From Gnetum montanum (lineage: Eukaryota > Streptophyta > Gnetopsida > Gnetales > Gnetaceae): a stretch of 64,000 bases of DNA. The stretch is taken from positions 49,375 through 113,374 of the forward strand of contig MNCI01007793.1 in the NCBI GenBank assembly GCA_015680685.1. The letters run 5' to 3'. Shown here in pieces: positions 35,901-46,379 of the stretch (the first letter of the stretch is position 1; each line of letters begins with the position of its first letter). The translations under genes were made by a program, and so were the position numbers. The notes below the pieces were generated by a model. It searched no databases. It saw nothing but the letters and a program-made list of their open reading frames with translations, and was not told the origin of the DNA.

Positions 35901-38900
35901 TTCATCTATTGTGCTATGAGTTAATGCACAATGGGTTTTGTATTGTAGCATGGTCATTTTATCATGTTTCAAGTCATTAATATTGTGTTCTTGTCCTAAG
36001 AGTTCAAGTTTGTAATAGTTATGTTGTGAAAAATATCAATGTCTACAAATGCTTTAATTAATTTCAAATCTACTTTCATAGCATGGTGATGGTATGACAT
36101 TAATGTTTGTAGTTTAATGTCAACATTTTGACCAGAGTCATATTCCTCCATAGGATACATATGTAACATAGGCAAACTAATAGAATAAAGAATTCTCCTA
36201 ATAAAATTCTTCAATACATGCTTCTTGTAATGGTATAGTTTAGCTACGATATGACTGTCTATTGACATCTTCATAGTTTTGCTATCATTCTATGCATATT
36301 AATCTTATGAATTCTAGTGTACTATAATTATGTGGTCATGTTAACATTGTGTGGTTAGAGATGTAAAGTTCGTAGCCATACTGCAGCCATGTAATGATAG
36401 CTAATCACACAAGCACTATAGATATTATTCAAATGACAATTCAAAATACAGAGTCCAAGTAACATAATAAAATCACATCAAATATAGCAATATTAGAACT
36501 TCTTTTGTTATTGTTGAGAATAAATTATATGTTATTTGGAACGTAAACAATATACACCCAATATGTTGAGAAAATAGTTTAAGGATATTTAGTTTGTTCT
36601 TCGTAAATANTTTTATATAATCGTATTGAAAATATTTTTTTTTTGCTCTTACCTTCAATGTTGATCTTTGATTACTAACTCTGTGCTTTACAAATATTTT
36701 TTTGTAAAAATTCTTCAACCTCATCATCATCTCATTATCACATACTATTTTCTTTCCTTTTTTCTACAAATATAAATTAGTTGATAGAATAGTATATGTT
36801 CAAACCTTGTTAATGCTTGAATCAAACAACATTATCTTATAATACAGTGAATTACATCGCACTACTTGGCATTACAAATGTTTGTCTCAATTCTTGTAAA
36901 TCTAGATTGCCTAAATGATATAGTGCTAAGAATTCCTTTTTCTTTCCCATGTACATCTTCATGAGGCTTTAAAAGCTAACTACTCACTAATTTTTCCATA
37001 TTCATGTCTTTAAGAAGTCTCCATAAAAGCACAACATTTTCTATTACTTGTATAGAAACTATTCTAATTTACATTATTTTCTTTAGCACTTCTTAAATAT
37101 TTGCATCAAAGTAGAAACATATAATATTAATAAATTAGTCATCATCAATTTTGTGCAAAGAGAATAATTCTGGAATTTGAAACCACAAAGCAATCGACTT
37201 ATTGTTGAGGGTAAATATAGCAATATTACTAAAGTAGTTCATTGATCATTTTCCTATCTAGTTGGTACTTCTTCTAAACATTAGAGACTTGTAGTTTCAT
37301 TGGCCTTACAACATTGTATTTTTTTGTAAAAAGCCACAAGTGCACTCTTAAAGCATGGAGCCACTTCAATTTTTAGCATCTCTATGATCTTTGCTTTTCT
37401 TTCATTATTTTTTTATGTTGAAGTCCTTGATAATTATCTTTCCATTTTTAAATTTATTGACTACCTCATTAAGTTCATCCTTAGTTAATCCATAGAGAGG
37501 CCAAAAGACATTTAGCATTAACAACTTTATATTATTTATTGTGTACACCTCATTAATTAATAAATTGGGACAACTTTCTAGTTTCCTAGTCTAAAACCTT
37601 TTAAAAACTTCATTTTATTAATATTAACAATCATCAAACATTTGTAGAAAAAGCTTCTACTCTTGTAGAACACTTTTTGTACACTTGTAAATGGTTGAAC
37701 TCATGTGTTATTTTAATAAGAAGAATGCTATGAAGCATAAAATAAAATATTTAATCACATAATTCTCATCCAAAAATATCTATCAATCCATTATATGATC
37801 CAGTGATATTATCGTCGACATGCAATTTGATAGTGCCATATGTAATATTATTTTAATAATGATAATTTATAGCATGTTAAACCTCTTAAACATATCATTA
37901 CTTGTAGTAGAGCTTCTAATTGTTGTTAGTATATTTGTAGAATTTTGTTATAACACCTATTGGTATTTTAGGTGATAGAATTCTTGTTGGTTTTTGTTAT
38001 AAAGAAAGCTTCATCTTGTTATGAAAAAGTATTTTAAATGTAAATAGTCAATGTTATTAAACATTTCATCTCTTCAAATCACTAATGAATAATTGCACTA
38101 ATATTTTTTCTTTGTAATAATTTTTTTGTTGCCTAAATTATGTGTTTCCCACTATGGATCTAGAAACCAACTTTTCCATCATGAATCTTAGAAAAAGTTT
38201 TAGCATATGATATCTTAGTTGTGGCAATTTTTATCAACATCAGAATACACTCTTTTAAAGTTGTCATGTTTCTAGTGAAACTGTACATGAGATTATTAAC
38301 ATATGATTCATTAATAGAACATATTCTAAATTTATCAGGAGTGACAACACATTTGCTAATGTTGACATTAACTAGCTCATTTGCAGAAGGCATAAAATAT
38401 TGGTTGAAAGTAGTCATGAGATTATATGTCTCATTGACAACTTTCATTACTTTTTCTTCTTTCTTTNNNNNNNNNNNNNNNNNNNNNNNNNNNNNNNTAG
38501 ATAAAATTCTATTAATGTAAGAAAATATTTTTCTTTATCTTAAAAAATACTGACATTAAACTATATTTAGAAATTGTATTTTTTTTATAATGAAGTCATG
38601 AAGAAAAAGATTTGGTATAAGAATCCCTTCCTACATCTTTGAAGTATGCCCTTTAGTAATCTCCACCTAGATCTCTATTGTTTGCATTGATGTCCTTTCT
38701 TCACAATGAACAAGAATCCCAACATGCTCATAGATTCAAGTTTTCTTATTCAAACATAGTAGATAGAGATCCTCAAATGTCTCTTATCTTACCTTAACAT
38801 CAAGGTACCACTCCTCACATCTCAGCATGTCAAGTACCGTTTGGATCTTCTTATTGTAATTTGAAAATCCATTATCCTATGTCCATAAAAATATGATATT
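32910..38900. other. AT-rich stretch with decayed unidentified coding traces
   Basis: I recognise no gene, RNA or transposon family here. Minus-strand readings show protein-like runs without low complexity, for example about 35400-35530 (LTSPEIMDKKDINFGEYE, followed by IIVNQALSSKFLDANLLYVT), 35996-36274 and 38160-38447. In-frame interruptions are again mainly TAG/TAA, hinting at an old methylated coding sequence on the minus strand. The runs do not show RT, integrase, transposase DDE or helicase motifs that I can identify. The base composition is more AT-rich than the flanks. Its nature is open. Confidence 0.3.
38467..38497. other. Assembly gap (31 N)
   Basis: A run of 31 N. It lies just outside a minus-strand unidentified open stretch (38160-38447), so the upstream continuation of that stretch cannot be followed. 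Confidence 0.99.
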
Positions 38901-38919
38901 TATACATATTTTGTAGTCA

Positions 38920-40472
38920 TATTGTATTCATGGTATGATGATTTACCATCATTATTCAAAGCTTCTAACATGGCCATACTGTGGTTGTTGTATGCCAAAT
39001 TCACCTAAACACATGATACATATTTAGGATGTTGCAATGGAGGAGATTACTTATAGAGTAGTTATCCTATATATGATACTTAGGAATATGTATTGATGAT
39101 ATCTACAAGTACATTGCAATCATACCATGACCATGGCATGATTGATCACTATTGTTGTTCATAACATGTAGGCAAGATCATATAGTGGGTGAAGAATGAT
39201 GGATTTGAGACCTATTAATGAACTCCAAAACTGAAATGAATATCATTGTTAATGAGAGACTCATTACACAATTGACCTATGACACATATTCAAGCTTATG
39301 TTCATATAATATCAACATAAGGTACATAAATACATTGTACTCATACCGTAAATGTGACATGATGGACTACTACCATTATTCCTAGCATACAAGAAAGGTC
39401 ATAAAGTAGGTGATTTATGACAAATTTAAAAAGTATAAATGAACTTCTAAACTAAAATAAACATCATTTTCAATGAGATACTCAGTTTTAAGTTGACCTA
39501 TGACACTTACATAGACTTGTATTCATACAATATTAACATTAGATATGTGGGTATGTTGTAGTCATACTATAGTCAAGGCATGATGGATTGATAAGATTTG
39601 AGACCTATCAATGAACTCCTAAAATGAAATGAACATATTATTAATGAGATACTTATTATGTGGCTATGGAATGATGCACTAGTAATTTTATTCATAGTGT
39701 ATAGGAGTGGTCATAGTGCGGTCATCATATGATGGACTTGAGACTTATTATGTTGTTAACATATGACACATACTTAAAATAATATTAATAAAATATCAAC
39801 ATTAGGTATGTAGTGGAGTAGAATATTTCTACAAGACCTAAATTCCTATGAAACCATACTAATATAATTTATAAGGATGTTATAGTGGAGGAGCTTACTA
39901 ATAGAATAGTTTTCCTATGTAGGATACCTAGGAATATCTACCAACGACATATGTAAGTATGTTGTAGTCATACTACAATTGTGACATGTTGGACTACTAC
40001 TATTGTCCATACCATATGATGAATTCAATGCCTATTAGTGAACTTCTAAATTGAAATGAACATCATTATCAATGAAAACTCATTGCATGATCAACCTATG
40101 ACATATACTCAGCCTCATATTCATACAATATCAACATCAAGTAGCATATACCTATAAGGCTTGTATTACTAAGAAACCATACTAATGAAATTTATAAGGA
40201 TGTTGAAGTGGATGATCTTACTCATAAAGTGGCCATTCTATGAAGAATACCTAGGAATATTTAAAGACAAAAACTATATGTATGTTTTCATCATATAATG
40301 GCTATGACATGATGGATTTCTATCGATGTTGACAACATTTAGTAATAGTTTCAAAAGAATCATAACATGGTCATTGTATGAAAGATTTTAATATTTAGTA
40401 ACAAAGTTTGGAAAGGATTGATGTTGATGACATTTATTGATAGAGTTTGAAAAGGATAATAGTATTGTCATC
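38920..40472. repeat. Diverged tandem repeat array, roughly 220-bp base unit
   Basis: The anchor CATGATGGACTACT and relatives recur at about 39133, 39353, 39573, 39722, 39983 and 40308. A second anchor, CCTATGACACATA, recurs with it. Some units carry an extra roughly 100-bp block (ATTTATAAGGATGTT...CCTAGGAATAT) at about 39028, 39855 and 40195, giving longer units of about 260-325 bp. The last 140 bp before 40473 is a shorter 40-57-bp repeat (ACATTTAGTAATAG-type). It looks like a decayed satellite. Confidence 0.6.
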
Positions 40473-41270
40473 TGATGAGTGGCGAGGTACCCCTACACTC
40501 AACCATACGAATATCGGCGTCTCATGCACGATCTGGTCAAAATCCAAGGACTAAGTGCTTACGCACCCTAATGGAACACTTAAGGTTAATCAATCGTTGT
40601 CTTCCCAGAATTACTTGCATTGTCACAGTTGTATGGTTAAGTAGGTCTGAGGTATATAATTTTTATATCTTTTATCTTTTTAACACCTTATGCTACGAGG
40701 GAAGGGTGAAGATACTAAATGACTAACTTTAATTAACTAATTTCTAATTGTCCTAGCATTAGTATCTATTCCCACTTGCCATACACACCCTGAACTAGTG
40801 CAATGCTACTAGGATTACCAAACGCTACTTGTTAATGGGTTACCAAGCATTACACACATGCTTAAAGCGATCGTACTGAATGTACTTAACTAGGAGAGTT
40901 GAGGGTTAAGAGAGATTAATTATCTAAGAAATAAACTAAGAATTTAACATTAATTAATTCCTATCTAGCTTAGTCCATATGCTACAAGGTTTATCAGAAA
41001 GTTTGTCTTTATTACCGTACACAATTGTGTGCTCAAGTACAAAATTGCTCGAATAAAGATCCATTCACTTTGAGACTCCTACTATAGGTGCATGGAAATT
41101 ATTTTATCTCTGAAATGGTAAAACTACTAGATTTTGGCTAAGGTTCTAGATCTAGATGTGGAACCAAGGGGCAGCCACCTCTTATTTATAGAACTGGCAA
41201 CAGGCTACGATATCGCGTACACAATATTGTAGGGGCAGACATGATATCGCGTATGCGAACATGAAATGTG
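40473..41270 (-). repeat. Athila-like LTR (solo or 3' LTR)
   Basis: The plus strand starts TGATGAGTGGCGAGGTACCC. Its U5/R text (ATAAAGATCC...TTTGAGACTCCTACTATAGGTGCATGGAAATTATTTTATCTC) matches the plus-strand A2 LTR in inverse orientation more closely than any other LTR here. TATA is CTTATTTATAG (41181-41191), followed by CGATATCGCGTAC and GATATCGCGTATGCG (41217-41257). No primer site precedes it, so it is a 3' or solo LTR. The outer edge is uncertain by about 15 bp. Confidence 0.7.
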
Positions 41271-41620
41271 ATACAATGACTATGCTATGATCCTTTCCAA
41301 ACTCTATCACTAAATATTGGAATCCTTCATATGATGATGATGGGACATGATATGATGTTTTTCAACACTCTCTTGTTGATGTTTATAAGAAACCCCCACT
41401 TCAGATTCCGTACTTCAATCTTCATTGTCATATAGTTCATTGGTTCTCCAATGAACTTCCTCACTAGGTGTGGCATTATCATAGTCTTGTAGGAGAGAAA
41501 TGGTTGTGAATTTGTGTGTGAATTTATATGTGACTTTTTATAATTATTTATTTTTGGAAGATATATCGTTAATTTCTATACAATGACCTTGTATGATATA
41601 CTAATCTAGATAACTAGCAC
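41271..41620. other. Remnant internal or flanking DNA between two LTRs
   Basis: There is no coding sequence. At 41275-41322 lies an inverted copy of the short repeat at about 40335-40383. The minus strand reads CAAGAGAGTGTTGAAAAACATCATATC (41350-41376), which resembles a worn polypurine tract followed by a Copia-style LTR start, but no partner LTR was found. The rest (41400-41620) is AT-rich leader-like DNA ahead of the primer site. Confidence 0.35.
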
Positions 41621-42423
41621 CGTCCCTATCAACGGCACCAATGATGAGTGGCAAGGTATCCCTACACTCAACCATATGAATATGAGCATTACATGTTCAA
41701 TCTGGTTGAACTCCATAGACAAACTAGTTGTGGCATCTAGATAGTTAGCCTTAGGTCGTAGTTCATTGTCTTTCCACCTAGAGTAGTATTAGCTTTGTCA
41801 CGTATGGTTTAGTCCAGAGTGAGGTGTATGATGTGTTTCTAACCTAATGCTACTCTTGAAGGAAATGGAAGGTAATATTATCTAAGCTAATAAAGAAAGG
41901 GTGAGAGAATCTAAACTAGCCTAAGTGCAATGAGCATCTGTTCCTTAATTATCCATACACACCTTGGACCTCGTGCATGACTACCACTAGGATTACCAAG
42001 CGTAGATCCTTGGTATGCTATGGGGTTACCAAGTAGTCACACTTAAATGCTCGTAATCAAATCGTACTCATTCCATGTTTAACAGGGGTTTAAGGGTGAG
42101 AATTAATTAAATAATTAAGCTAAGTAAATGCTACAATGATGAAGTAATCTCGATCTTTATTTCTGATCATGTGCATGTCCAAGTATGTCACACTTGAATA
42201 AGGATGCCATACAATTACAATCACCACACTATGGGCATACACTAAGAGGAAAAGGGTTGAGAGAAAGAAATTAAACACTTAAACTAAGAACTAACTTACT
42301 AATTGACTAACTGCTTATTGGAACTGCTTGCCTCTTATTTATAAATGAGGAGATAGGCTACGATATCGCGTATGCGATATTGTGATGAATGCTATATTGT
42401 GGCCATCAAAATATGACTCATCA
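41621..42423 (-). repeat. 5' LTR and primer-binding site of element remnant F
   Basis: The primer site (41621-41640, plus strand ending AACGGCACCA) lies one base from the LTR start at 41642 and keeps a CpG that other copies have lost. The LTR is 782 bp, TGATGAGTGGCAAGG...ATGACTCATCA, with palindromic 8-bp ends. TATA is TTATTTATAAATG (about 42336-42348), and CGATATCGCGTATGCGATATTG lies at 42360-42382. The internal region to the left is nearly all missing. It is closest to the D LTR. Confidence 0.8.
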
Positions 42424-42813
42424 TCTATTAAGGCTATATAGCCCCTTACAACTAGTACTAGGCCATACTAGCGCATTCAAGGGGCATGCAAGCCCATAAA
42501 GAGCCAGCCTACCCACATGCTCTATGCTCCCATCATTGTTCTCATTGTTGCATTTCCTGCCATCATCAACCATGCACCATGCTTCACAAACATTAGCTTG
42601 TAATGTCCTTAACCTCCCTGTTGCCTACTGCTATTGCTTAAGAAACCCTTGTTGCAAAATTAGTTGAAATCCTTATCTATGAAATTCACTACATTTATTA
42701 TCTTTTTTTCATTTTTCACCGTGTCCTTGCACCACCACCATCATTGCCACAACTAAAAAATCAATCGTAATTTTCAATTACCCATGGTTCTTGTAGAGAC
42801 CACTAGTGTTAGG
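42424..42813. other. No recognisable feature
   Basis: C/A-rich, CCAT-rich sequence between LTR F and the 45-bp minisatellite. No open coding stretch or repeat is convincing. Confidence 0.4.
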
Positions 42814-43125
42814 AATCATCATTCCCTCTAGCACACCGCTGACACCACCAACATTGAGAATCATCATCCCCTCTAATGCACTATGTACATTGCCAGTGCT
42901 AGGAATCGTAGCCTCCTCCAACACACCATGGACATCACCGATGCTACGAATCATTGTCCCCTTTGGTGCACCATGGACACCACTAGTGCTAAGAATCATT
43001 ACCCCATCTAGTGCATTATGGACACCACTAGTGCCAGAAATCATCTTCCCTTACACACTGTAGACATTGCTAGTGATAGGAATCATTGCCTCCTCTAGTG
43101 CTACTACAAGAAAGCCCTTCCCCTT
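42814..43125 (-). repeat. 45-bp minisatellite, open in frame on both strands
   Basis: Units start at 42814, 42859, 42904, 42949, 42994 and about 43039, then 43081 (42-45 bp spacing). The core is AATCATCATCCCCTCTAATG...ACACCACTAGTGCTAGG. Because 45 is a multiple of three, both strands read a 15-residue repeat: minus strand GVHGALEGMMIPSTS-like, plus strand LRIIIPSNALWTPLV-like. To the right, GGGCCACGTA-GC-CTAGCAAG occurs at about 43192 and 43254, a second imperfect repeat of about 62 bp. I cannot say whether it was ever translated. Confidence 0.75.
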
Positions 43126-44229
43126 CCTTGCATCACATTGATCATCCTTGCCATCCCCTATGTTGTGTTGGTCCACAAAAATGGCATTTTGGGCCACGTA
43201 AGCCCTAGCAAGAGCCATGAAAGCCCTAGTGAAGGTTGTGTAGGGTCTCTTGGGCCACGTAGGCTCTAGCAAGGGACACATAGGTTCTAGTAAGAGCCTT
43301 GTAGGATTCACCTAGGCTACCAGTCCATGGTAGAAGGCTATGTGGGCCCACTATGACCACCATAACTTCTCAACCTCCACCCACCACTACTGCTAATTTT
43401 CTTGCACATTCCTCCTTGCTATTCCCACACTCCTATAGCCACTACCACCATCCCTACTTTTGCCATCATCCTTGCCTCCACCCCCAGTGAAAATTTTTTT
43501 TCAACCAACTGAGAATTTGAATTTTCCATCAATTGACAAAGAATTCAAAAATTTTGGTAAAAAGAAGAAAATGTTAATTTAAATATTTTTTTAAAAAAAA
43601 TTAACACATTGGTATAGAATAAGATGAGAATTTTACAATTAAGCATGCATGTCTTGGAGTAGTTTGGGATGGGTGATATCTTTGGAAGTCTCATTTTTTG
43701 CACCAAAGATTTTGACTCCAAAAGTCATTTTTAGTGAAGAAAGGATTGTTTCCTATAGATTTCAACCTTCTAGATATAATGGTGAGGTCAAATATACCTC
43801 ATGAAGCTCCAAAATTTACTTTATCCTCATTTCCCAACATGGTTCCTCTAGAGCCTCAAAGACTTAATTTTAGCATAACTTGGACATACAATGTTCATTT
43901 CTAACATATGAATAGTCATTTCCAACATTTTCACCCTTCTAAACTCAATGGTAAGGTTAGATTTCTCATCTGGGTATCCAAAAAATTGATGATATCTTAA
44001 GCTGAGTCTTGAGAATTTATAATATAAACTAGCTAATCATGCCTACTAATCTAATTATCGAGACTTACAAATTTAACCTCTCAGACCATCCTAGGCCTTA
44101 AGATTGAGTGCTTAACCTCTGTAGAGAGTCATAGCTTTCTAACCTCTATTTTATTATTAATTACACTACCAAAGCTGGTATCTTAAGGGGGGTAGAAAGG
44201 TTGCTAATAAGTCTAGGCAATGTAGCTAG
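43126..44229. other. No recognisable gene
   Basis: The left third is C-rich with the imperfect repeats noted above. From 43.5 kb on it is AT-rich with no convincing frame. It could be flanking DNA of the pseudogene that follows. Confidence 0.4.
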
Positions 44230-45270
44230 TTGTTACCAATAACATTAGTTGAAGAATCAGTTGATAAATTAGTTGGTGAACCAAAATGGTTAAGAAGATG
44301 TATATTAATTCATGTTACAACCAAATCATATGATAAAATGGAGAGTCATAATCTTGTTGTGACATGTTGTATGATACCCATAAAGAGTAATGGTCTAGGA
44401 GAGAATCCAAGGAGAATGAAAGTTGTAGCATATAATGTGCTTGCAAGATCCCTAGTCAATGAAGGGAAACATCCATTATGTCCACCATGGGCCTTGGACT
44501 AGCATGAGTATGAATATCCATGCATCTTAGCAAAATTAAAAGATTTGGATGCTGATGTATTGTGGCTAAAAGAATTCTTGCCATGGGAATTTCTATACCA
44601 ATTCCAACTAGACTTGGAAAAGATGGGATACAAAGGTATTTACAAGTAAAAAGGTTCTTATGGAAGTTCTTCTTTTGAGCCGTACAAGATTAGCCTATTG
44701 CAGAAATCACAACATGGATGGTTGTGTAATCTTTTATAAAGAAGCCAAGTTTGAATTGGTACAAAGATTTGAATGGAATTTAGAAATATGATTTTTGAAA
44801 TTTCAAAACTCCAAAGGATGGGAAAGAAAGAATGATCAAGATTTCATAAAATTCACATAGCCTTGGCATTGAAACTAAAAATCCAATTATCAAGAATATG
44901 TATATGTGTAGTTAACACACATTTAATTATCAAATCAACATGTTCAAATGTTAGACTGTGGTAAGGAGCATACTTGATTAAGAAAATAGATGAAAGTTTG
45001 AAAAATAAGTTATTTCTAAGATATACTGAGCTAGTGCCAGTTGTCCTTTATGGAGACTTTAATGCAAAATTTGAAACTGGTGTTTATTAATTTTTAAAAT
45101 ATGGATGTGTAAAAGAATCCTTGGAAATTGAACCTAATTTAAAGATGTTCCCATCAATTGAACATGAAAATCCATTAGCCTATGCATATTTTTCTTACTT
45201 CAAATATTCAATAGATAAAATTAGATTCCAAAACTTAGGAATAGATGATGTTAATGGATAGTACTCATCA
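44230..45270 (+). pseudogene. CCR4-type deadenylase (EEP nuclease family) pseudogene
   Basis: The plus strand carries the hallmark order of plant carbon-catabolite-repressor-4 homologues, which remove poly(A) tails from mRNA. Visible pieces: MKVVAYNVLARSLVNEGKHP and CPPWALD (44418-44501); ILAKLKDLDADVLWLKEF (about 44523-44578; the metal-binding Glu is kept, the usual Gln before it is Lys); LEKMGYKGIYK (about 44616-44649); MDGCVIFYKEAKFELV in another frame (about 44710-44760); VVNTHLIIKS (about 44910-44940); VPVVLYGDFNAKFETGVY (about 45037-45090, with the GDFN motif). Breaks include TAG after WALD, several other stops and at least two frameshifts. It has no visible intron, so it may be a processed or transposon-captured copy. 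Confidence 0.8.
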
Positions 45271-45306
45271 AGAACCATAGTTTGGTAATTTCTCTAGTAT
45301 GATTAA

Positions 45307-46195
45307 TGATGAGTAGTGAGTACCCCATACACTCAACCATACGAATCACTAAGCATTCACACATGATCTAGTTGAATTTTGTGGACTCTATGTCTTCTAG
45401 TGCACTAGCCTTTAGGAAGTTAACTTGTCCTAATAGCCATTTTTTGTCTTCCTAATTTCACTTGTGACATACAAAGGTGTGCTTAAGTGTAATCGAGGCA
45501 TATGATTTTTATTATTTTATGTTCAATGTTCCTAGTTCTTTAAAATAGAGAAATGAGGTAATTAAATTTAACTAATTAATTAATCTCTAACTTATCCTAA
45601 CATAAGTATTTGGTCCCACTTTGTATACACACCTTGAACCCACGTATCCACTATTGGGATTACCAAGCACTATGCTACCAGGTAAACCAAGTAATAATGT
45701 TGCTAGGATTACTAAGTGAATACATGTTTACACTCGAAGTGGTTGTACTTATGTGTTTAATCTATTTAACTTAATTAATTAACTAATCAATAAAATTCTA
45801 ATTTACCTTAATTAATTGCATAATTAAGAAAAATATTAAATGCATAAATAACTCATTAATTTATTCCAAGTGCTACAAGGTTCATCAAAAAGCTTGTCTT
45901 TATTACCATTCACACTGGTATGCTTAGGTACAATAGTACTTGAATAAAGATCCGTATAGTTTCTAACTCTTGCTGCGAACACTCAAAGAAATATTCTAAC
46001 TTTTAAATGATAAAACCACAAGAGATCTACTACAAATATGACTTTACTTCCCATAAACATGACTTTTGCATGCATATTTATAGATTTTATTGTAAAGCTG
46101 CATTGATGGGGCCTTGTAAACGTAGCAAATGCCACGTCAATGAGGGTCCATCCATGCAACACTTCGACACTTCATCATGCACCCATGATTGAATG
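45307..46195 (-). repeat. 3' LTR of Athila-like element G
   Basis: This starts TGATGAGTAGTGAGTACCCC (plus strand) and shares R/U5 blocks with the C1 LTR (TGCTACAAGGTTCATCAAAAAGC, TCCGTATAGTTTCTAACTC). The TATA-like GCATATTTATAG is at about 46072-46083. The outer U3 edge near 46195 (CCCATGATTGA) is approximate. No primer site precedes 45307, so this is the 3' LTR, with the internal region to the right. U3 differs from C1 and lacks the CGATATCG motifs. Confidence 0.7.
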
Positions 46196-46379
46196 AAAAC
46201 TTGTCCTTGAGTTCCTTTACAAAATTGAAAGGTATGGGATTATTTATTAACTCTTGACATAACAAATTGACATAACAAAATTGAGTGCCCAAGTGTACAA
46301 ATCAACAATTTACAAAAATTGTGATGTTCATGACATAAAATTAAACACCATAACATGACTACTCAAAAATGAATAATAC

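Noticed and set aside
43051-43311. 86-codon minus-strand open stretch as a gene
   Set aside because: It is composed of imperfect short repeats, with no recognisable domain or supporting signals.
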